A stretch of 6,038 nucleotides of DNA from Bacteroidales bacterium (GTDB lineage Bacteria > Bacteroidota > Bacteroidia > Bacteroidales > NBLH01). The notes beneath the pieces are model-generated. The model was not told the origin of the DNA, ran no database searches, and saw only the letters and a list, made by a program, of their open reading frames with translations. Of the stretch, positions 1 to 6,038 are shown one piece after another. The stretch spans positions 1 through 6,038 of the forward strand of contig JARGGF010000317.1 of NCBI GenBank assembly GCA_029210905.1, read 5' to 3'. Within the stretch, counting starts at the first letter, position 1. Each line of letters opens with the position of its first letter. The position numbers and the translations under genes were made by a program.

Positions 1-104
1 GTTTCTGATTTCTAAAAGCGATAGCCCTTTATCACAGTTCCTTGTTCATTATTCGATATTTTTTCTTAATTCAATGGCATTAGGGGAAGGGCAGACCGAA
101 AATG

Positions 105-336
105 ATTTCACCTCAGTTCCCGTTCCGCAAACTTGTCTTTAATTCATTTCAGGCAATTTCCCGGGGTGCAAGCTTGTCCGGAATCTATTTCAAGGAATTT
201 CCCGTTCCGCAAGCTTGTCTTGGATCCATTTCAGCGAATTTCCCGTTCCGCAAGCTTACCCTGGAACTGTTTCAAGGAATTTCCCGTTCCGCAAGCCTGT
301 CTGGAAATAATTTCAAGATTTTCCCCGGGGAAAGCC
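105..336. repeat. Tandem array of 41-bp direct repeats (five full units plus a decayed sixth)
   Basis: The anchor ATTTCA (GTTTCA once) recurs at 105, 146, 187, 228, 269 and 310, exactly 41 bases apart each time. The most conserved core is TTCCCGTTCCGCAAGCTT, present with at most one change in units 1, 3, 4 and 5 (starting at 117, 199, 240 and 281). Unit 2 replaces CGTTCC with a CGGGGT variant, and unit 6 fades after CCCCGGGGAAAGCC. Units are head to tail with no spacers. One intact unit (187-227) has 19 G/C of 41, above the AT-rich flanks. Each unit carries GGAA...TTCC, able to form only a weak 4-bp hairpin, and the HindIII-like palindrome AAGCTT. No function can be assigned; it could be a minisatellite, a relic of a dispersed intergenic repeat or a protein-binding array. 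Confidence 0.93.
320..333. repeat. Perfect 14-bp palindrome at the array edge
   Basis: TTTCCCCGGGGAAA reads the same on both strands. It sits inside the degenerate sixth 41-bp unit, where the usual CCCGTTCC has become CCCCGGGG; unit 2 carries a related CCCGGGG variant. As RNA it could form only a short stem with a CCGG loop, and no U-rich tract follows on either strand, so it is not a convincing terminator. It could be a protein-binding site or simple decay of the repeat. Confidence 0.6.
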
Positions 337-420
337 TCCAAAAAAAATGTTTTGCTCCGATTTTGAAAAAAACAAATAAGTAGAATATTGTGTCTTTATC
401 TTGTCAAACACATTAGCCCG

Positions 421-447
421 AATAATACATAAAAAAAATGAATTATT
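421..447. repeat. AT-rich inverted repeat with A-rich loop
   Basis: AATAATACAT (421-430) pairs with ATGAATTATT (438-447) with a single mismatch, around a loop of seven A residues. The stem is AT-only apart from one G-C pair, so it is weak. It may be chance in AT-rich DNA. No role is assigned. Confidence 0.35.
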
Positions 448-496
448 ACTTCGTGAGATCGGCTTCGCCTAAGTTCTGACGGCTGAGTAAATGTAA

Positions 497-519
497 GGCT
501 TTCATGAAAAATGAAAGCC
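497..519 (-). terminator. Candidate terminator hairpin after the GH9 gene
   Basis: GGCTTTCAT (497-505) and ATGAAAGCC (511-519) form a perfect 9-bp stem around a 5-base loop, and TGT/ACA at 492-494 and 521-523 could extend it past a small internal loop. It lies 39 bases beyond the GH9 stop codon on the transcribed strand. The following RNA reads UUACAUUUAC, a weak U-rich tract, so Rho-independent termination is plausible but imperfect. No other gene in the window could use it. Confidence 0.55.
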
Positions 520-558
520 AACATTTTCTATGTCGGTGTTAACCTAGATTCATTATAG

Positions 559-2859
559 TTATTTGATATACAAACCATGTAAATATCCATATAATGCCAT
601 TTTCCCCCGCATTGTTTGTTGAGGTGTAAATTCTCCATTCGACCATGAGTACCTGCAATTAAAGTGCCCTTCCTGATGTGGCCAGCCCCCTTTAATCCAA
701 TTAGGATAACATTTCTCAACAAACCACTGCGGATTTCCGCCATTGTTATTGGTGTCCCAAACACCAAGGTTATTATAAGGAGTATGTCCTGGGTGTAAAC
801 CTGGTGTACCATCATTTCTACCCGAAGTAAAACAATTTACAACATTTCGACTCCCTAAGCCAGTCATTTCAACAATATTTGAAGGATTTCTTCCAAGTCC
901 CCATGAAGATTCTAAAACCATTGCTTTTTCCAGCACTTCTTTTTCTTTCGTGTCATTTGAAATGGCATGTGCGATAATAACTAAATGCAGATTTTCAGCA
1001 GTCTGCCACCAATTATTATTAGAAGATCGTCGGGAAGGTCTAATATCCATATACTTCGTATTGTCGTCAAATGCCTGGAATCGAACCGACTCCTTCATAT
1101 TTTTGTATAATGCAGGAAAATTTCTTTCCCTGGGGGAAAGCAAATAGGCAACGGTTGCCCATATTTGGCTGTATTCTTTGCCCTTTTGAATATATGATTT
1201 CCCTGTTTTAACAACGCTTTCCTCTGCAATTATTTGTTCCCACTTTTTATCACCACTAATGTTGTACAAGAAGGCGGCAGCCATCATTTTAAAATCTCTT
1301 CCTCGCATAGCTGCATCTCCAATATCTTGAATATCATCTAGTTGATTAACTGTCTGCTTTGTTGCAAACTCAAAAGCTTTAATCGCTTCATCGCGATAAT
1401 AATTCATAAGTTCAAAATTTCCTGAAATACGAAAACAATCTCCCAGCATGGCACAGTTTGCTGCATTTGCCCAGGCTGCTATAGTAGTGGTTCCTGCCTG
1501 AAACATAATTGTTCTTTCAGTACTAGGATTGGTAAGGCCATGTGCGTATGCTTCTCCATGGCGCAGCCTAAGCCAAAAGTCTACTTCATTTCTTGCTTCA
1601 TCAATAATATCTGGTATGCCATTACCACTTTCAGCTATTCCCAGATTATCTTCTTTTAGCTTGCCATTGCTTAAAAAGTAGGGTAAAAGTAGATCATAAA
1701 TATTTGAAACATGCCCCAGGTGCCTGTCCCAATCTAGTGCATCACTGTGCCCTCCAAAAGCATTCGGATTGGTTGGACTTCCTGGTAAGCGATGCTGCCA
1801 GAAAAGCGATTCCTTTGCAGGTTTATAATGTGGTTCATCCCAGGTGTCGCCCTTGTGAGTTTTCCATACAGGGTTAAATGGCTGTAAATCTGTAATATAC
1901 ACCGTAAATCCATTGGGGTCTTTCTCAGGGATGAACAAGGGTCTGCGGGGAACTGGTACCATGCCCATTTGATCTTCCCCAATTCGCATATAATAATAAC
2001 CAATAACAGAATATCTGTAAGGTTCAAACATTATATCCTTGTCTATTTTAAAATCTGCACTACATCCAACACCATCAACTACTAAACGATAAATACCGGG
2101 AATTCGAAAATTCGAAAAATCGATATTCCAGACATCTGATCCTGTAAGATTTCTGTTTTCGGCTTCATGTGCACTTTTTTTCCAAAACTTAACCTTTCCC
2201 CCCTTGTATTTTCTTTTTGTGGTAACATTGTATATCCAAACGTTTTTATCTTCAAAGCTCTTATAGTCCCTGGCGCCTCCATCTCCCATCCAATAGTATA
2301 AATCCGCAGCTTTTACAGGGCTTTCGGGATGGTATCCAAGTATATTGGTATGCACTGCTTCAGACATATTATTAAAAATGTCGAAATTGAATTCAGCCTC
2401 TGTTCTATCTGCATTCGTTTCTCCAGCAATTTTTATTGTGTAATTTGCACCCTGTTTTAGGGAGGTTGGTAGTTTTATAAAAATCCAATGGTCCAATTTA
2501 TAATCCCATTTGTGATCTGTATTATTCGTTTTGGACTTTCGGTAAATGGCCAGTGGTTTTTTGCCAGATTGGCCATAGAATGAATCATTATTAGAATATA
2601 TCGTCCAACTTGACAACAAGGTTGCTATTTTGGTGTCAAGTTCTTTACCGTAAATGGCAAGGCTGTCATCACCAGGCGCATAATCATGCCCGGTATAGGC
2701 ACTGGTACCAAACCCATTGTCACGATAAAATACTTCGCCATCCTTGAAAAAGATGACAATATAATCCTTATCCAGTGCCCTTACAGAAATAAACTTGGTT
2801 GCACTCAATGTAGTTGTAATAACTAAGGATAATACTATAGTAATTAACATTTTGCTCAT
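559..2859 (-). CDS. Exported GH9 endoglucanase-type glycoside hydrolase with CelD_N Ig-like domain
   Basis: Predicted inverting endo-beta-glycanase of family 9 (766 aa), acting outside the cytoplasm. Residues 1-20 form a signal peptide ending TTTLSA, without a lipobox. Residues about 25-165 look like a beta-rich module that I cannot name. Residues about 168-275 fit the CelD_N Ig-like domain (HTNILGYHPESPVKAA; WNIDFSNFRIPGIYRLVVDG). The (alpha/alpha)6 catalytic domain covers about 280-766. It contains GGHSDALDWDRH (369-380), equivalent to the GH9 DAGD motif with Asp373 and Asp376; ESGNGIPDIIDEARNEVDFW (410-429, preceded by Ala409's neighbour in the same conserved block); LGRNPSNIVEMTGLGSRNV (655-673); and NGEFTPQQTM, where Glu743 is the probable general acid. 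The Gly of DAGD is Leu375 here, which marks a divergent branch. Six Cys residues follow the signal peptide, which suits an exported protein. The start at 2859 gives the full signal peptide; Met4 is an alternative. This is the last gene of the apparent operon. Activity on cellulose, mixed-linkage glucan, xyloglucan or another glycan is open. Confidence 0.92.
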   Translation of the reverse strand: MSKMLITIVLSLVITTTLSATKFISVRALDKDYIVIFFKDGEVFYRDNGFGTSAYTGHDYAPGDDSLAIYGKELDTKIATLLSSWTIYSNNDSFYGQSGKKPLAIYRKSKTNNTDHKWDYKLDHWIFIKLPTSLKQGANYTIKIAGETNADRTEAEFNFDIFNNMSEAVHTNILGYHPESPVKAADLYYWMGDGGARDYKSFEDKNVWIYNVTTKRKYKGGKVKFWKKSAHEAENRNLTGSDVWNIDFSNFRIPGIYRLVVDGVGCSADFKIDKDIMFEPYRYSVIGYYYMRIGEDQMGMVPVPRRPLFIPEKDPNGFTVYITDLQPFNPVWKTHKGDTWDEPHYKPAKESLFWQHRLPGSPTNPNAFGGHSDALDWDRHLGHVSNIYDLLLPYFLSNGKLKEDNLGIAESGNGIPDIIDEARNEVDFWLRLRHGEAYAHGLTNPSTERTIMFQAGTTTIAAWANAANCAMLGDCFRISGNFELMNYYRDEAIKAFEFATKQTVNQLDDIQDIGDAAMRGRDFKMMAAAFLYNISGDKKWEQIIAEESVVKTGKSYIQKGKEYSQIWATVAYLLSPRERNFPALYKNMKESVRFQAFDDNTKYMDIRPSRRSSNNNWWQTAENLHLVIIAHAISNDTKEKEVLEKAMVLESSWGLGRNPSNIVEMTGLGSRNVVNCFTSGRNDGTPGLHPGHTPYNNLGVWDTNNNGGNPQWFVEKCYPNWIKGGWPHQEGHFNCRYSWSNGEFTPQQTMRGKMALYGYLHGLYIK

Positions 2860-2891
2860 AATAAATGTATTTCTTTTGATGCTAATTTCAT

Positions 2892-5312
2892 TTATTTAAC
2901 GTAAAACTTCCCGTTTAAGCGGATATCCGTAGATGAAGAGCCTATCGATACTTTAAACATCCCAGACTCAGTTGCCCTTATATTTTCTTGATTAATAATA
3001 GCCATATCTTTAATACTGAGTGAAAAAACAACATCTTTTTCTTCGCCAACTTCAAGAGTTATTCGCTTAAATCCTCGTAGTATCTTTTCGCAGGTGACCA
3101 CAGAACTAATTTCGTCTGAGATATATAATTGAGGCACTTCATCACCTTTAAATTTCCCCGTGTTTTTTACGGTACATTTGATAATAATCTCAGAATCAAC
3201 AGAGATACTATCTTCACTTAACTCCAGGTTACTATATTCAAAACTGGTATAACTTAAACCATGCCCAAAAGGATACAATTCACTTAAAATACGTGTTTTT
3301 CCAAACCCATTTGGCCCGTCACCATGTTGTCCGGCCTGTGCACTCTGCTTTGTTGGAAAATTAAAAGGCACTTGTCCAACAGCGCGTGGAAAAGTAACAG
3401 GCAGTTTTCCCCCCGGATTGTATGCTCCAAAAAGTACTTCCGCAATAGCTTTTCCACCGTACTCACCTGGAAACCACGCTTCTAAAATTGCAGGCACATC
3501 CCTGTTTAATCGGTTTATTGTTAGTGCCCGTCCATTGATAAGCACCACAACAATAGGTTTACCCGTTTTAATAAGTTGATCCATCAATTTTTGTTGCACA
3601 GGGGGTAAGTCAAGCGAGGTGCGTGATCGGGATTCACCAACCAGATGTTCACTTTCACCGAGCACGGCAATGATTAAATCGTTATTTTTAGCTGCATCGG
3701 TTGCATCTTTTATCATCTGCTCATTCTTTTCAGAAAAAGGCATTGGATATAACTCATTCTCAGGGAAATTAGGATCAGAAATGTCGCAACCAGGCAAATA
3801 ATTAATTTGACTTTGCTTTCCTACATATGTTTTAATACCATCTAATATAGTTATTATATCAACACCGGATGGACCATATCTACTTAATGAATGGGCTTTA
3901 TTAGTTGCGTTAGGTCCGGTTACAAGGATATTATCCCATTGTTTTAAATCTATTGGTAAGGTCTGATTGTCATTCTTTAGCAACACCATCGATTCCCGAG
4001 AAGCTTGAAGAGCTATTTTTTCATGATCAGTGCAATGCGTAACTTCATCTGCCAATTTAGGGTCTCCGTAAGGATTGTCGAATAATCCGACAGTAAACTT
4101 AACTCTTAAAACATCTTTTACCAGTCGATCAACCACAGACAACGGAATGGCCCCTTCTGAAATTAATTCTCTTAGCGGAGTTAGGTAAATATCAGGCTCA
4201 TTAAAATTGGTCCGTACATTTAAACCAGCCAGCACAGCTAAACGAACTGATTCTTTAAACGAACCAGATACTTTATGACGTCCTTCAAGTCCACCTACTG
4301 CCCAACTATCGGAAACAATATAGCCTTTAAAGCCCCACATATTACGCAAAATATCGGTTAAGAAATAATAACTGGCAGTTATTGGTATGCCATTATAATC
4401 ATTATATGAACTCATTGCCCCCATTGCTCCAGCCTCTTGAATAGCTACTCTAAATGGCTCCAGATACATTTCATGAAGTTCACGCTCAGTAACATGCGGG
4501 TCAGTACGTGCTTCACCGTCTCTCCCCCCTTTGGGTGACCCATAAACAGCAAAGTGCTTAAGTGTTGATATAACATGCTGACTCTGCAATCCGTAAACCA
4601 TTTCTTTACCATATTGCGATACTAAATAAGGATCTTCGCCGTAACACTCAACAACACGTCCCCACCTGGGATCACGCGCTAAATCAAGAATAGGAGAATA
4701 CACATTTGTATAACCATTGGCCCTGGCCTCTTTACCAGTTATTTTACCAATCTCATTAATGAGTTCGATATTCCAGGTACTGCCAACTCCCACTTGTGCG
4801 GGAAAACATGTAGCTCCTTTGAAGCACAAACCCCGTATTCCTTCATTGGTAAATTCAACAGGAATCCCCAACCTCGTTTCTTCTATAAACCAACGTTGCA
4901 CTTCATTAAGTGCTTGCCTGTGTTTTGATGGAGGAGATATAAAAGAGCTCTTACTACTTCCACCCACGTTATTCAGATGCTCATCGATATTAGCAAGTCC
5001 ATCTTTCCAAACTTCATTTTTCCAATTTTCGGTTGGCAACTCATCCTTTGCAACTCTCCCATAGCCATAGAGTGTAACCATCTGGCAAGTCTTTTCAGCC
5101 AATGTCATTTGGTTCAAGAGATCATTTATTCTATTATCTATAGTCTCAGTAGGATCTTCGTAAATATCCTTCTTATTATTTTTATTTAGATCAATCCAAT
5201 TTTTTTTATAAATGTCAGGTTGATTTTTCTTTAAAATAAACAGCTGGGCTGATAGATAAAAAGGAAAAATAGCATAGATAAGACAAATTGTAAATATTTT
5301 TTTACCAGTCAT
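2892..5312 (-). CDS. Exported GH3 beta-glycosidase (beta-glucosidase/beta-xylosidase type)
   Basis: Retaining exo-acting glycoside hydrolase family 3 enzyme, expected in the periplasm, releasing beta-linked sugars from oligosaccharide ends. The ATG at 5312 is preferred (806 aa) because it begins a clean signal peptide, MTGKKIF followed by a hydrophobic stretch ending LSA-Q, with no lipobox Cys. A GTG at 5366, flush against the sulfatase stop, would add 18 polar residues in front of it. In 824-residue numbering from that GTG: a Ca-loop-like DLNKNNKKDIYED (59-71); the GH3 N-terminal barrel about 85-426 with DPRWGRVVECYGEDPYLVS (232-250), KHF (270-272) and YIVSDSWAV, whose Asp353 is the expected nucleophile; the GH3 C-terminal domain about 455-705 with GESRSRTSLDLPP, where Glu578 is the likely acid/base; and a fibronectin III-like domain about 730-815. 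Length and domain order are normal for the family. Glucosidase versus xylosidase activity cannot be settled from motifs. It lies 54 bases after the sulfatase and 32 before GH9, in an apparent operon. Confidence 0.94.
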   Translation of the reverse strand: MTGKKIFTICLIYAIFPFYLSAQLFILKKNQPDIYKKNWIDLNKNNKKDIYEDPTETIDNRINDLLNQMTLAEKTCQMVTLYGYGRVAKDELPTENWKNEVWKDGLANIDEHLNNVGGSSKSSFISPPSKHRQALNEVQRWFIEETRLGIPVEFTNEGIRGLCFKGATCFPAQVGVGSTWNIELINEIGKITGKEARANGYTNVYSPILDLARDPRWGRVVECYGEDPYLVSQYGKEMVYGLQSQHVISTLKHFAVYGSPKGGRDGEARTDPHVTERELHEMYLEPFRVAIQEAGAMGAMSSYNDYNGIPITASYYFLTDILRNMWGFKGYIVSDSWAVGGLEGRHKVSGSFKESVRLAVLAGLNVRTNFNEPDIYLTPLRELISEGAIPLSVVDRLVKDVLRVKFTVGLFDNPYGDPKLADEVTHCTDHEKIALQASRESMVLLKNDNQTLPIDLKQWDNILVTGPNATNKAHSLSRYGPSGVDIITILDGIKTYVGKQSQINYLPGCDISDPNFPENELYPMPFSEKNEQMIKDATDAAKNNDLIIAVLGESEHLVGESRSRTSLDLPPVQQKLMDQLIKTGKPIVVVLINGRALTINRLNRDVPAILEAWFPGEYGGKAIAEVLFGAYNPGGKLPVTFPRAVGQVPFNFPTKQSAQAGQHGDGPNGFGKTRILSELYPFGHGLSYTSFEYSNLELSEDSISVDSEIIIKCTVKNTGKFKGDEVPQLYISDEISSVVTCEKILRGFKRITLEVGEEKDVVFSLSIKDMAIINQENIRATESGMFKVSIGSSSTDIRLNGKFYVK

Positions 5313-5366
5313 ATTGATCTTTAAATTTCTGTAATTATTATTTTTTAATATGGTTGTTAAATTCAC

Positions 5367-6038
5367 TTATTTATTAAAACTCTTAGTGTTTATTTTTATA
5401 GCATCAGACTTGCTGCCGGGCATTTCCCCTCTGATACCAAATTCTGGTGCTTTAATATATCCTGGTAAATATTCATACCAGCCTTTAGTTAAATCAACGG
5501 GAAAATCATCTCCAGTTTCTTTCATCCATAGCATTAATATATCCTGATGTTTTTCTAATTCAGGGAGGTATTCAGGAACAGCAGCTATATTTAATAATTG
5601 AAGTGGGTCAGTACTGCAATTGTAAAATTCCTCGTGGGGGCGTGGAGTTATAAACACATCAGCCTGAATTACAGACAATTGTCCCTCTGTTTTTAATTTC
5701 ACTAAATCAGCATATGAAGGGCTTTGAACAGCATCAGCCGGACCAGATGCCGGAAGGTTTGGACGAGAATTCAAAATATACATGAAATTTTTTGTCCTTA
5801 ACATTCGCTCGTGCGCCTCGTAGTCGTGCCAGTTATGCTCAGCAAATACATAACTTCGATGTTCTTTAGCAGGATCTTTTATGAGTTCATCAAAACTGAT
5901 GCCCTGGAACTGTTCCGGTATTTGTAGTCCTGCAAGTTTTAAAATAGTGGGGGCAATATCAATGGCACTTATTAAACTAGAACAGTTTGCTCCATTTTCA
6001 CCTATCGCTGTTGGCCAGAATATGATGAACGGAGTTTT
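5367..6038 (-). CDS. Sulfatase, C-terminal part (5' end outside window)
   Basis: Partial gene: the frame is open from the window edge to a TAA at 5367-5369, giving 223 residues. It should hydrolyse sulfate esters or sulfamates on a glycan, probably after export, but the N-terminal half with the formylglycine site (C/S-x-P-x-R) lies outside the window. Visible signatures are TPFIIFWP near the edge, SAIDIAPTILKLAG (about residues 24-37 of the fragment), a QGISF segment, FAEHNWHDYEAHERMLRTKN (about 65-84) and PRPHEEFYNCSTDP, which matches the usual late sulfatase pattern 'P-x-E-E-L/F-Y-x-x-x-x-D-P'. The NWHD...R-x-x-RTK block resembles sulfatases annotated as heparan N-sulfatase-like, so a family S1 enzyme is well supported, but the substrate is not. 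An internal ATG at 5804 is not the true start, because conserved sulfatase sequence continues upstream of it. It is the first of three co-directional genes here, followed closely by GH3 and GH9. Confidence 0.93.
   Translation of the reverse strand, partial: KTPFIIFWPTAIGENGANCSSLISAIDIAPTILKLAGLQIPEQFQGISFDELIKDPAKEHRSYVFAEHNWHDYEAHERMLRTKNFMYILNSRPNLPASGPADAVQSPSYADLVKLKTEGQLSVIQADVFITPRPHEEFYNCSTDPLQLLNIAAVPEYLPELEKHQDILMLWMKETGDDFPVDLTKGWYEYLPGYIKAPEFGIRGEMPGSKSDAIKINTKSFNK

Larger units (their letters stand above)
1..558. other. Intergenic region without a recognisable gene
   Basis: This stretch downstream of the GH9 gene holds the 41-bp array, the palindrome, the AT-rich hairpin and the terminator-like hairpin listed separately. 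Bases 1-104 show no recognisable motif. One forward frame is open from base 2 to a TAA at 140-142, but its 46 residues resemble nothing I know. Bases 448-490 contain a small GGC-TTC-GCC stem that is too short to interpret. No tRNA, rRNA or clear promoter is seen. Confidence 0.7.

Noticed and set aside
320..333. Rho-independent terminator at the 14-bp palindrome
   Set aside because: There is almost no loop and no T-rich tract on either side in the right orientation; it is better read as a palindrome within a decayed repeat unit.
105..336. CRISPR array
   Set aside because: The units are directly adjacent with no unique spacers, diverge from each other, and no cas genes are present.
102..383. 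Forward-strand protein-coding genes over the array (102-383 and 133-366)
   Set aside because: The openness follows from a stop-poor 41-bp unit present in several frames at once; the peptides match no known protein. Kept only as a low-interest observation.
1734..2027. Overlapping open frames inside the GH9 gene on either strand (such as 528-815, 950-1147, 1734-2027, 2082-2282)
   Set aside because: They lie in other frames of a gene whose domains are clearly recognised, and their translations show no family signature.
4717..5064. Forward-strand open frames opposite the GH3 and sulfatase genes (3619-3801, 4717-5064, 4977-5189, 5350-5547)
   Set aside because: They are antisense to conserved GH3 and sulfatase sequence and have no recognisable product.
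5367..5804. A stand-alone small gene of 145 residues starting at 5804
   Set aside because: The frame continues upstream to the window edge with sulfatase-like sequence (TPFIIFWP, IDIAPTILKLAG), so the ATG at 5804 is an internal methionine.

Overview
The window looks like part of a carbohydrate-degradation locus of a Bacteroidota bacterium. The evidence is AT-rich DNA, three exported carbohydrate-active enzymes packed on one strand, weak Shine-Dalgarno signals and protein signatures typical of that phylum. A marine or other sulfated-glycan habitat is plausible because of the sulfatase, but the genus cannot be read from this sequence. No SusC/SusD pair, regulator or RNA gene is present.

Layout: all genes lie on the minus strand, so transcription runs from right to left. 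First (6038 to 5367, entering from outside the window) is the C-terminal 223 residues of a type I sulfatase. After about 54 bases comes a complete exported GH3 beta-glycosidase (5312 to 2892). After another 32 bases comes a complete exported GH9 endoglucanase-type enzyme with an Ig-like CelD_N module (2859 to 559). The short gaps suggest one operon. A 9-bp inverted repeat at 497-519, 39 bases past the GH9 stop, is a candidate transcription end.

Positions 1-558 carry no convincing gene. Their main content is a tandem array of 41-bp units (105-309, with a decayed sixth copy to about 336). The array is more GC-rich than its surroundings and stays open in all three forward frames through its core. 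A perfect 14-bp palindrome (320-333) lies in the decayed last unit, and a small AT-rich hairpin lies at 421-447.

Working model (inference): the GH9 enzyme cuts a beta-linked backbone, the GH3 enzyme removes sugars from the non-reducing ends of the products, and the sulfatase takes off sulfate groups that would block them. The target would be a sulfated or mixed beta-glucan- or xylan-like polysaccharide. The sequence does not fix the substrate. No wholly new system is evident. The points most worth a second look are the sulfatase-GH3-GH9 combination, the divergent GH9 catalytic motif and the 41-bp array.
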